Shown in pieces: positions 1-5,269 of a DNA stretch of 5,420 nt. Position numbers and translations under genes: made by a program. A model generated the notes under the pieces. It saw nothing but the letters and a program-made list of their open reading frames with translations. It was not told the origin of the DNA and searched no databases. Positions within the stretch are counted from its first letter, which is position 1, and every line of letters starts with the position of its first letter. The stretch is from JAWLGW01 sp964569055 (GTDB lineage Bacteria > Planctomycetota > J058), in contig CAZMSZ010000470.1 in assembly GCA_964569055.1 (NCBI GenBank), positions 1 through 5,420 of the forward strand, in the 5' to 3' direction.

Positions 1-750
1 GGCGACGGGGGCGTAGTAGCAGGCCCAGGCGGCGTCGCGCGCGCGCCGGCACAGGTCCATCTCCTCGTAGTAGAGGAAGTAGCCCTCGTCCATCAGGCCG
101 ACGGTCTCGAGCGCCTCGCGCCGCACGATCATGCAGGCGCCCGACACCCAGTCGGTGAGGTGCACCTCGTCGCGCGGCGGCGGCGCCACCACCCACGGCT
201 CGAGCAGGCGCGAGAGCGGGCCGAGCCGCGCGCCCGCGAGCAGCTCTCCGAGCGCGCTGTGGAAGCGGAACGCCGAGCGCCGCACGCTCCCGTCGGGGTC
301 CAGCACCCGCGCCCCCGCGACCCCGGCGTCGGGCCGGCGGTCCATGAACGCCACCAGGCCGGCCAGCGCGCCGGGGCGCGCCGTGGTGTCGGGGTTGAGC
401 AGCAGCACGTAGTCGGGGAGCGTGCGGCTCATGAGCCGCGGCCGCAGCGCCTGGTTGTTGCCGTAGCTGAAGCCCCCGTTGCGGGGGCTGCGGTGCAGCC
501 GCGCCCAGCGGGCCCAGCCGCGCGCGCGGATCGCCGCCTCGATCTGCTCGGCCGAGCCGTCGCCCGAGACGTTGTCGACCACGACCACGCGAGTCCCCGG
601 GACGGTGTCCACCTCGGGCGCGAGGGAGGCCAGGCACTCGATCACGAGCGGCCCGGTCCGGTAGTTCACGATCACGACCTCGAGCCGCCCGGCCGACCCA
701 TCGGTCGCGCTCCGCTCTGCGGGGTCGCCGCTGACCCGTCGCTCGCCCAT
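1..750 (-). CDS. Glycosyltransferase family 2 (rhamnosyltransferase-like), C-terminus outside window
   Basis: Family 2 glycosyltransferases move a sugar from a nucleotide-sugar donor to a growing cell-surface glycan on the cytoplasmic side of the membrane. Reading the minus strand from ATG at 750 gives 250 open codons to the window edge, so the 3' end is missing. The GT-A fold is visible: first strand LEVVIVNYRTG (about residues 23-33), second strand VVVVDNVSGDGS (55-66), a donor-site stretch NGGFSYGNNQAL (91-102), the metal-binding DxD-like LLLNPDTTARPGAL (116-129), and the acceptor and catalytic region DWVSGACM (200-207) followed by YYEEMDLCRRAR (227-238), where the acidic pair supplies the catalytic base. 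This motif set is typical of WbbL-like rhamnosyltransferases in O-antigen or exopolysaccharide loci, but the sugar specificity cannot be read here. The start is supported by GAGGTG six bases upstream. It is divergent from the polysaccharide deacetylase, which suits a surface-glycan locus. Family assignment is firm; substrate is not. Confidence 0.93.
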   Translation of the reverse strand, partial: MGERRVSGDPAERSATDGSAGRLEVVIVNYRTGPLVIECLASLAPEVDTVPGTRVVVVDNVSGDGSAEQIEAAIRARGWARWARLHRSPRNGGFSYGNNQALRPRLMSRTLPDYVLLLNPDTTARPGALAGLVAFMDRRPDAGVAGARVLDPDGSVRRSAFRFHSALGELLAGARLGPLSRLLEPWVVAPPPRDEVHLTDWVSGACMIVRREALETVGLMDEGYFLYYEEMDLCRRARDAAWACYYAPVA

Positions 751-756
751 GCCGTT

Positions 757-762
757 CACCTC
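757..762 (-). promoter_or_regulatory. Ribosome binding site of the glycosyltransferase
   Basis: GAGGTG on the minus strand lies six bases before the ATG at 750. This decides the start over the in-frame GTG at 759, which lies inside the site itself. Confidence 0.6.
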
Positions 763-927
763 GCGTTCGAACCGCGCCAGGCGCGTGCAAACGCCGGCGC
801 AGCGACGCGGGCGCGCCAGGGCGGCCTCACCTCGGCCGGCCGCGGTCGCTGGCGGGCGCGTGCCGCGGCTGGCGGGAGGCGTGCGGCGCGCGGATCATCA
901 CCCGCGCGCAGCGGAGGAGCACACGTC

Positions 928-955
928 TTGCGGCACCGCGCACAGCGTCCACGAT
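928..955 (+). promoter_or_regulatory. Weak candidate promoter for the polysaccharide deacetylase
   Basis: TTGCGG (928-933) and CACGAT (950-955) are 16 bases apart, about 40 bases before the deacetylase start. Each hexamer matches the sigma70 consensus at only three of six positions. The -35 hexamer is identical to that of the better promoter at 3193-3221. The rest of the 751-996 gap shows no convincing gene or RNA. Confidence 0.22.
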
Positions 956-985
956 GGCGCAGTGGAGCCGCCCCGAGGGCGGCCC

Positions 986-991
986 AGGAGG
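986..991 (+). promoter_or_regulatory. Ribosome binding site of the polysaccharide deacetylase
   Basis: AGGAGG, five bases before the ATG at 997. This strong site fixes the start of the deacetylase although the reading frame stays open for more than 800 bases upstream. Confidence 0.75.
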
Positions 992-996
992 AGCGA

Positions 997-2061
997 ATGT
1001 TGAGCTGGCGCTCTCCAGGGGTCGAGCACGGCGGGCCGGGCGCGCGCCGCACCGCGCTGCGCGCGGCGCAAGCCGGCCTGCAGCTCGTGGGCGCCGACGC
1101 GCTGTTCGCGCGCACGAGCGCCGGGGGCGCCATGATCCTGATGTACCACGCGGTGGTGGACGAGCGCGCGGCGCCCTGGGTCGACCCGCGGGTCGCCATG
1201 TCGGCCTCGGTGTTCGCCGCTCAAATGCGCTTCCTGGCGCGGCACCGGCGCGTGATCGCGCTCGACGAGCTGGTGGAGCGGGTCGCCGCGCGCCGCGAGC
1301 TGGCGCCGGGGACGGTGGTGATCACCTTCGACGACGGCTACCGCGGCGTGCTCGAGCACGCCGCGCCCGTGCTCGCGCGCCATGGGCTGCCGGCGGTGGC
1401 CTACCTGGCGACCGGCGCGCTGTCGCGCGGCGGCGAGCCGCAGTACGTCGACGCGCTGTGGGCGGCGTTCAACACCCGCACCCGCGACCGGCTCGACCTC
1501 GCCGAGCACGGGCTGGGGGTCCGCGACCTGCGCCGGGCGCCTGCCGTGCGCGCGACCTTCCTGGCGCTCGACCGGCACCTGCTCGCGGCGGGCGACGCGG
1601 AGCGGCGGCGGATCCTGGCCGAGGTCGAGCGGCAGCTCCGACCCGAGAGCCGCCCCCCGCGGCTGACCCTGACCTGGAGGGAGGCCGCGCGGCTGCGCGA
1701 GGTCCACCCGGGGATCGAGCTCGGGGTGCACACCCGCGACCACGTGGACCTGAGCGCGCGCCCGACCGCCGAGGTGGCGCGGCAGGTGGAGGGCTCGGTG
1801 GAGGACGCCGCGCGCGCCCTCGGTCGGCCGCCGCGTCACTTCTCGTTCCCGTTCGGACGGGCGAGCGCCGAGGCGCGCGGGGTGGTGGTCGCGGCCGGCC
1901 TCCGCTCGGCCGCCGTGACCGAGCCCGCCGCCCTGGTCCGCGCCGGGTGCGACCCCTACGCGCTCCCGCGGCTTTCGGCGCCGGCGGACATGCGGCTGTT
2001 CCCGTTCTTCACCAGCGGCGCGTATCCGGACCTGTCGCTCCGGCTGCTGGGGCGGGCGTGA
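997..2061 (+). CDS. Polysaccharide deacetylase (NodB homology domain)
   Basis: The product has 354 residues and belongs to the metal-dependent carbohydrate esterase family 4 (NodB/PgdA type), which removes acetyl groups from N-acetylated sugars in polysaccharides. Visible motifs are the family-typical N-terminal strand ILMYHAV (about 47-53); motif 1 ITFDDGY (109-115), with the catalytic-base Asp and metal-binding Asp pair at 112-113; motif 2 HTRDH (245-249), giving the two metal-binding His; and motif 3 FSFPFGRA (282-289). AAVTEP and LPRLSAP further on match the last conserved strands. Between motifs 1 and 2 lies an Arg/Leu-rich helical insert (about 145-215), also seen in relatives next to glycosyltransferase genes. 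No clear signal peptide or membrane segment is seen, so a cytoplasmic or peripheral location is possible. The ATG is chosen for its strong AGGAGG and because residues further upstream are low-complexity Arg/Ala and antisense to the glycosyltransferase. The divergent glycosyltransferase suggests a shared surface-glycan role. The substrate is unknown. Confidence 0.93.
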   Translation: MLSWRSPGVEHGGPGARRTALRAAQAGLQLVGADALFARTSAGGAMILMYHAVVDERAAPWVDPRVAMSASVFAAQMRFLARHRRVIALDELVERVAARRELAPGTVVITFDDGYRGVLEHAAPVLARHGLPAVAYLATGALSRGGEPQYVDALWAAFNTRTRDRLDLAEHGLGVRDLRRAPAVRATFLALDRHLLAAGDAERRRILAEVERQLRPESRPPRLTLTWREAARLREVHPGIELGVHTRDHVDLSARPTAEVARQVEGSVEDAARALGRPPRHFSFPFGRASAEARGVVVAAGLRSAAVTEPAALVRAGCDPYALPRLSAPADMRLFPFFTSGAYPDLSLRLLGRA

Positions 2062-2101
2062 GCCGGCGCGTCCAGGCGGTTTGCCGTTCGGAGGTCAGCC
2101 T

Positions 2102-2186
2102 TCGTGCCCGTGCCCGTTCCCGTGCGCGTGACCCGTCGCTACGGCCTCCGCGCGGGCAGGGGCCAGGGGCACGGGCAGCGGCACGA
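2102..2186. repeat. Hexamer repeats and long imperfect inverted repeat in a convergent gap
   Basis: The 158 bp between the convergent deacetylase and HEAT-repeat genes holds five tandem CGTGCC-like hexamers (2103-2132: CGTGCC twice, CGTTCC, CGTGCG, CGTGAC). The arm TCGTGCCCGTGCCCG (2102-2116) pairs with 2172-2186 at 13 of 15 positions, leaving a 55-base loop. On RNA this could form a long-range hairpin on either strand and perhaps separate the two transcripts. There is no T-run, so a classical intrinsic terminator is not supported. Confidence 0.5.
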
Positions 2187-2219
2187 GGCGCCACTTCGGG
2201 CCTCGCTGGACGTCGTCCG

Positions 2220-3161
2220 CTAAAACGGGACCTCGCCGCGTAGGCGGTCGAGGACGCTGCGGGCGCGCTCGCGCACCGAGGGGTTGTCGTCGTAGCGGAG
2301 CAGCTCGATCTCGGCCGCAGCCGCCTCGCTCCCCAGGCTCGCCAGCGCGTCGAGCGCCTGCAGCCGCACCTCGGGGTCGGACACGAACAGGGCGCCGGTG
2401 AGGTGCGGCAGCGCGCGCGCGTCACCCTGCGCGCCGAGCGCCTGCAGGCAGCGGCGCTCGAACTGACGCAGGTTGAGGAACGCCATCCCCTTCAGCTCGA
2501 GGTACTCGGCCAGGAGGTCGTCGGGGGCGTTGCTGCGGCGGTAGTTGAACGGGGCCGCCGCGCCCAGGCCCGGGTCGAGCAGGGCCACCAGCGCCGTCAG
2601 CGGGGCGCGGCGGGCGCGCCCGCGCTGGGCCGCCTCGACCGCCGGCGCGCGGTAGCGATCGATCGTGACCCGGTGGAGCCGGTCGGCCGCGCGCCCGACC
2701 CGGATCGTGAGGCAGGCCGGCCCCTCCTCGCCGAGCGACACGGCGAGCGGGACCCCGTCGGGGCCGAGCGCGTCGTCGAGCTCGGCGGGGTCGGTGTCGT
2801 CGAGGCAGGGGTAGCTCTCGCGCAGGCGCCGGCGGCTCAGCTCGTGCACGCGGTCCCACAGGGCGCCGGCCTCGTCGAGGGTCAGGCTCCGCCCGCGCTG
2901 GCGGATCATGCGCGCGGGCTTGGTCACCAGGCGCAGGTCGTTGTCGTAGTCGAGCTGCAGCCGCAGCTCGCGCGCCGTGCAGCGCCGGCCGACGCGCTCC
3001 ACGCGCAGACGCTCGTAGCGGTAGGCGAACTGTCCGGCCCGGTCGGGGTGGAGACCCGTTCGCTCGGTGTGGAGCTCGATCCGCCACGCATCGGCCGCGG
3101 CCGCGCTCACCCGCGCGCGCCGCGGCGTCCGCCCCGTGCTGCCCTTACGTCGCTCGGCCAT
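2220..3161 (-). CDS. Uncharacterised protein with C-terminal HEAT-like repeats
   Basis: The product has 313 residues; I do not recognise the full-length family. The first 20 or so residues are basic and probably disordered (RRKGSTGRTPRRAR). Residues about 25-220 form an unfamiliar mixed region with many charged residues, including FAYRYERLRVERVGRR, LRLQLDYDNDLRLVTKPAR and DRVHELSRRRLRESYPCLDD. The last 90 residues look like two to three HEAT/PBS-lyase-type helical repeats: LQALGAQGDARALPHLTGAL, then VRLQALDALASLGSEAAAAE, then VRERARSVLDRLR. Such repeats usually serve as protein-binding scaffolds, so a binding role is only an inference. There is no signal peptide, membrane segment or catalytic motif that I can see. 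The ATG at 3161 is chosen over an in-frame TTG at 3221 because that TTG forms part of the predicted -35 element. GGGAG lies before the ATG but very close (two bases). The gene is divergent from pus10 and convergent with the deacetylase. Confidence 0.75.
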   Translation of the reverse strand: MAERRKGSTGRTPRRARVSAAAADAWRIELHTERTGLHPDRAGQFAYRYERLRVERVGRRCTARELRLQLDYDNDLRLVTKPARMIRQRGRSLTLDEAGALWDRVHELSRRRLRESYPCLDDTDPAELDDALGPDGVPLAVSLGEEGPACLTIRVGRAADRLHRVTIDRYRAPAVEAAQRGRARRAPLTALVALLDPGLGAAAPFNYRRSNAPDDLLAEYLELKGMAFLNLRQFERRCLQALGAQGDARALPHLTGALFVSDPEVRLQALDALASLGSEAAAAEIELLRYDDNPSVRERARSVLDRLRGEVPF

Positions 3162-3192
3162 CGCTCCCGTTCGCTCTTCGCCCGACCCTTGA

Positions 3193-3221
3193 GCTATAGA
3201 CGCCTGCTGACGGACCCGCAA
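3193..3221 (-). promoter_or_regulatory. Sigma70-type promoter of the HEAT-repeat gene
   Basis: On the minus strand TTGCGG (3221-3216) and TATAGC (3198-3193) are separated by exactly 17 bases. Transcription would begin near 3186, about 25 bases before the ATG at 3161. The -10 box matches TATAAT at four of six positions and stands out as an AT-rich patch in very GC-rich DNA. Confidence 0.5.
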
Positions 3222-3278
3222 GACACCGGGTCCGCCCGCGACGCCTCGCGGCGCCCAGGCGGCGGGCCCGCGCGCGAG

Positions 3279-3290
3279 GCTTGGTCAAGC
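3279..3290. promoter_or_regulatory. Short dyad upstream of pus10, possible operator
   Basis: GCTTGGTCAAGC is a dyad of five-base arms around GT. It abuts the weak -35 candidate of pus10 and lies between the two divergent promoters. A regulator site is a guess; a dyad this short can occur by chance. Confidence 0.2.
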
Positions 3291-3318
3291 TTCTCGGGGC
3301 CGCGGCCGTCGTTACACT
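3291..3318 (+). promoter_or_regulatory. Candidate pus10 promoter, possibly giving a leaderless mRNA
   Basis: TACACT (3313-3318) matches the -10 consensus at four of six positions, with a poor -35 (TTCTCG, 3291-3296) 16 bases upstream. The -10 box ends only ten bases before the GTG at 3329, so the transcript would start within a few bases of the start codon. No ribosome binding site is visible before that GTG, which fits leaderless translation. Confidence 0.33.
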
Positions 3319-3328
3319 CGACGCTCGC

Positions 3329-4420
3329 GTGACATCCGCCGCCGAGCACCCCGTGCTTCCCGACCCCGAGGCGCTCGCCCCGCGCCTAGTCGAGCGCTGC
3401 CTCCGCGCCGCCGCCTCCCTGGAGTTCACCACGTTCCTGGTGGGGGTGCGGACGCCGAGCGCGGCCGCCGCGCTGCCCGATCACGTCGTGACCGCCTGGA
3501 AGAGCGCGCTCAAGCGGCGCGTGGGGCTGAGCCTGGCGCTGGCCTGGGAGTCCCTGGGCCGGCGCGCCGACTTCCACCACCCCGAGCTGGTCCTGGTGTG
3601 CGACGAGGCCGCCGGGCGCGTGAAGCGAGTGGTCCGGCCGGTGTGCTTCTACGGTCGCTACCGCAAGCGGGTCCGCGACCTCCCCCAGACCCGCACCGAC
3701 TGGCGCTGCCCGGCCTGCGCCGGGCGGGGCTGCCCGGCCTGTCGCGGGTCGGGGCGGCGGTATCCGATCTCCCTCGAGGACCTGATCGGCCGCCCGGCGG
3801 CGCTGGCGCTCGACGCGCCCCCCGGGTGCTACGCGCTGCACGGCATGGGGCGCGAGGACGTCGACGTGCGCTGCCTCGGCCCGGGGCGCCCCTTCGTGCT
3901 CGAGGTCCGCGACCCGCGCCGCCGCACGGTCGACCTCGCCGCGCTGGTGGCGGCGATCGAGCGGGAGGGCGCGGGGCGGGTCGAGCTGCCACGCGGGCTG
4001 CGGCCCACCTCGGAGGCGCTGGTCGGCCCGCTCAAGGAGCACAAGGCGACCAAGCGCTACCGCGCCGTGTGCGCGCTCGCCGGCCCCACCCCGCCCGAGG
4101 CGATCGCCGCCCTGCCGGCGCGGCTCGAGGGCGCGACCCTGGAGCAACGCACGCCCCTGCGGGTGGCGCACCGGCGCAAGGACAAGGTCCGCCTGCGGCG
4201 CGTGCTCGCCTTCGCGCCGCGCGTGGTGGGCCCCGCGACGTTCGAGGTGGAGGTCGAGGCCGAGGCGGGGACGTACATCAAGGAGCTCCTGTCGGGCGAC
4301 GAGGGCCGGACCCGCCCCTCGGTGGCGGAGCTGCTGGGCCTCCCGGCGCGGTGCGCCGAGCTCGACGTGATCGACGTGCGCTGCGACGACGAGGGGCTGC
4401 TGGCCTCGGCCGCGTGGTAG
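3329..4420 (+). CDS. pus10: tRNA pseudouridine synthase Pus10
   Basis: Pus10 converts uridine to pseudouridine at positions 54 and/or 55 in the T-arm of tRNA. From GTG 3329 the product has 363 residues. An N-terminal THUMP-like RNA-binding region (about 25-105) leads into FYGRYRKRVRDLPQT (107-121), a family hallmark. Next come four cysteines, CPACAGRGCPAC (127-138), probably a zinc knuckle like that recalled in archaeal members. The catalytic domain has HGMGREDVDVRCLGPGRPF (171-189), with D177 as the expected catalytic Asp, then QRTPLRVAHRR (273-283) and GTYIKELLSGDEGRTRPS (314-331). All are intact, so the enzyme is probably active. It is shorter than human PUS10 (529 residues) and lacks a CxxC near its N-terminus. 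The GTG start is preferred to an in-frame TTG at 3281, which lies in the dyad upstream of the promoter; neither start has a clear ribosome binding site. Composition matches the neighbours, so there is no sign of recent transfer. The next gene, bcp, begins 74 bp downstream with its own promoter. Family identity is near certain; the start is less sure. Confidence 0.95.
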   Translation: MTSAAEHPVLPDPEALAPRLVERCLRAAASLEFTTFLVGVRTPSAAAALPDHVVTAWKSALKRRVGLSLALAWESLGRRADFHHPELVLVCDEAAGRVKRVVRPVCFYGRYRKRVRDLPQTRTDWRCPACAGRGCPACRGSGRRYPISLEDLIGRPAALALDAPPGCYALHGMGREDVDVRCLGPGRPFVLEVRDPRRRTVDLAALVAAIEREGAGRVELPRGLRPTSEALVGPLKEHKATKRYRAVCALAGPTPPEAIAALPARLEGATLEQRTPLRVAHRRKDKVRLRRVLAFAPRVVGPATFEVEVEAEAGTYIKELLSGDEGRTRPSVAELLGLPARCAELDVIDVRCDDEGLLASAAW

Positions 4421-4442
4421 GCAGCCCCGCGGGCGCACCCCG

Positions 4443-4471
4443 CTGGCGCGGTCGCATCTGGCGGCTAGAAT
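4443..4471 (+). promoter_or_regulatory. Promoter of the bcp gene
   Basis: TAGAAT (4466-4471) matches the -10 consensus at five of six positions. CTGGCG (4443-4448) is a modest -35 with 17-base spacing. Transcription would begin near 4478, leaving a leader of about 17 bases that holds just the ribosome binding site. The gene can therefore be expressed apart from pus10, though read-through is possible. Confidence 0.5.
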
Positions 4472-4482
4472 TCGCCACCCTC

Positions 4483-4488
4483 AGGAGG
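4483..4488 (+). promoter_or_regulatory. Ribosome binding site of bcp
   Basis: AGGAGG, six bases before the ATG at 4495. It decides this start within a frame that stays open through the antisense and overlapping region upstream. Confidence 0.8.
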
Positions 4489-4494
4489 GAGCGC

Positions 4495-5253
4495 ATGAAG
4501 GTCGGCACCAAGGCGCCCGAGTTCACCCTGCAGGACGGCGACGGGAACACCGTCCGCCTGAGCAGCTTCCAGGGGCGGAAGGTGGTGGTCTACTTCTATC
4601 CCAAGGATTTGACGCCCGGCTGCACCACCGAGGCCTGCGATTTCCGGGATCTCCACCCTCGCTTCGCCAAGTCGAACGTGGCCGTGCTCGGGATCAGCCC
4701 CGACCCGATCGATCGGCACCAGACGTTCACGGCGAAGTACGAGCTCAACTTCCCGCTCCTCGCCGACACCGACCACGCCGTGGCCGAGGCCTACGGGGTG
4801 TGGACCGAGAAGCAGCTCTACGGGCGCAAGTTCATGGGGATCGAGCGCACCACCTTCCTGATCGACGAGCAGGGTCGGATCGAGAAGATCTGGCGCAAGG
4901 TGAAGGTCAAGGGCCACGCCAAGGAGGTCCTCGCCGCGGCCGGCGTGTCGGGCGCCTCGGGCCGTCTCCCCGCCAGCTCGGGCCGGCTGGCCGCGACCTC
5001 GGGGCGGGCCAAGGCCGCGACCTCGGGGCGGGCCAAGGCCGCGACCTCGGGGCGCGTGGGCGCCACGTCGTCGCGGGCCGCCAAGGGCTCGGCCCGCGTG
5101 GCGGCCACGTCGGCGCGAGGCAAGGCGGCGAACGGAGCGGCTGGCGGCGGGAAGAAGAAGGCTGCGAAGAAGGCGCCCGCGGCGAAGGCCGCCAAGGGGG
5201 CCGCTCCGGGCAAGAAGGCGGCCTCGAAGAAGGCCGCGCGCGCCAAGCGCTAG
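4495..5253 (+). CDS. bcp: Thioredoxin-dependent peroxiredoxin Bcp/PrxQ with basic repeat tail
   Basis: Bcp reduces hydrogen peroxide and organic hydroperoxides using thiols from thioredoxin or similar donors, in the cytoplasm. The product has 252 residues; the peroxiredoxin part (1-150) is the usual length for the whole family. It shows APEFTLQDGDG (7-17), YFYPKDLTPGCTTEACDF (33-50) with peroxidatic C43 and resolving C48 spaced as in E. coli Bcp, GISPD (66-70), FPLLAD (86-91) and ERTTFLID (117-124). The catalytic set T40, C43 and R118 is intact. Residues 151-252 are an unusual extension: eight SGR/SSR/SAR units every 7-8 residues (155-208), then a Lys/Ala-rich stretch with KKKAAKKAPAAKAAK (220-234) ending RAKR, like a histone H1 tail. 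The tail is probably disordered and could bind nucleic acid or another polyanion; that is inference. The gene has its own promoter and lies 74 bp after pus10. Domain identity is very secure; the role of the tail is open. Confidence 0.96.
   Translation: MKVGTKAPEFTLQDGDGNTVRLSSFQGRKVVVYFYPKDLTPGCTTEACDFRDLHPRFAKSNVAVLGISPDPIDRHQTFTAKYELNFPLLADTDHAVAEAYGVWTEKQLYGRKFMGIERTTFLIDEQGRIEKIWRKVKVKGHAKEVLAAAGVSGASGRLPASSGRLAATSGRAKAATSGRAKAATSGRVGATSSRAAKGSARVAATSARGKAANGAAGGGKKKAAKKAPAAKAAKGAAPGKKAASKKAARAKR
4993..5054 (+). repeat. In-frame 24 bp tandem repeat inside bcp
   Basis: A 24 bp unit occurs at 4993-5016 and, base for base, at 5017-5040, followed by 14 matching bases at 5041-5054. Each unit encodes ATSGRAKA with identical codons, pointing to recent duplication. 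Because the unit is a multiple of three, copy changes would lengthen or shorten the tail without breaking the frame. Confidence 0.85.
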
Positions 5254-5254
5254 G

Positions 5255-5269
5255 CGACCCGGCGGGTCG
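5255..5269 (+). terminator. Hairpin just after the bcp stop codon
   Basis: CGACCC (5255-5260) pairs with GGGTCG (5264-5269) around a three-base loop, starting two bases after the TAG. No T-run follows, so it may be a weak or Rho-assisted terminator, an mRNA 3' end stabiliser, or simply the first element of the palindrome array. Confidence 0.3.

Noticed and set aside
160..996. Long open extension upstream of the deacetylase start, giving a 633-residue protein
   Set aside because: It is antisense to the glycosyltransferase, rich in Arg/Ala/Pro without domains, and the strong AGGAGG at 986 marks the real start. In such GC-rich DNA stops are rare in several frames.
3162..3221. TTG start adding 20 residues to the HEAT-repeat protein
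   Set aside because: The TTG is part of a well-spaced -35 element, so transcription would start downstream of it.
3281..3328. TTG start giving a 379-residue Pus10
   Set aside because: It adds 16 residues with no family similarity, has no ribosome binding site and would lie upstream of the predicted -10 box.
3701..3755. DnaJ-type zinc finger in the 3329-4420 product
   Set aside because: CPACAGRGCPACRGSG resembles a DnaJ CxxCxGxG repeat, but it is flanked by Pus10 motifs on both sides and fits the cysteine cluster expected there.
3386..4438. 350-codon minus-strand open frame opposite pus10
   Set aside because: The translation is low-complexity Arg/His/Gly/Ala with no motif, while the plus strand encodes a complete Pus10.
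3598..4494. Upstream extension of the bcp frame through pus10
   Set aside because: It overlaps pus10 in another frame and gives Arg/Ala/Gly-rich nonsense; bcp has its own promoter, ribosome binding site and the family's usual N-terminus at 4495.
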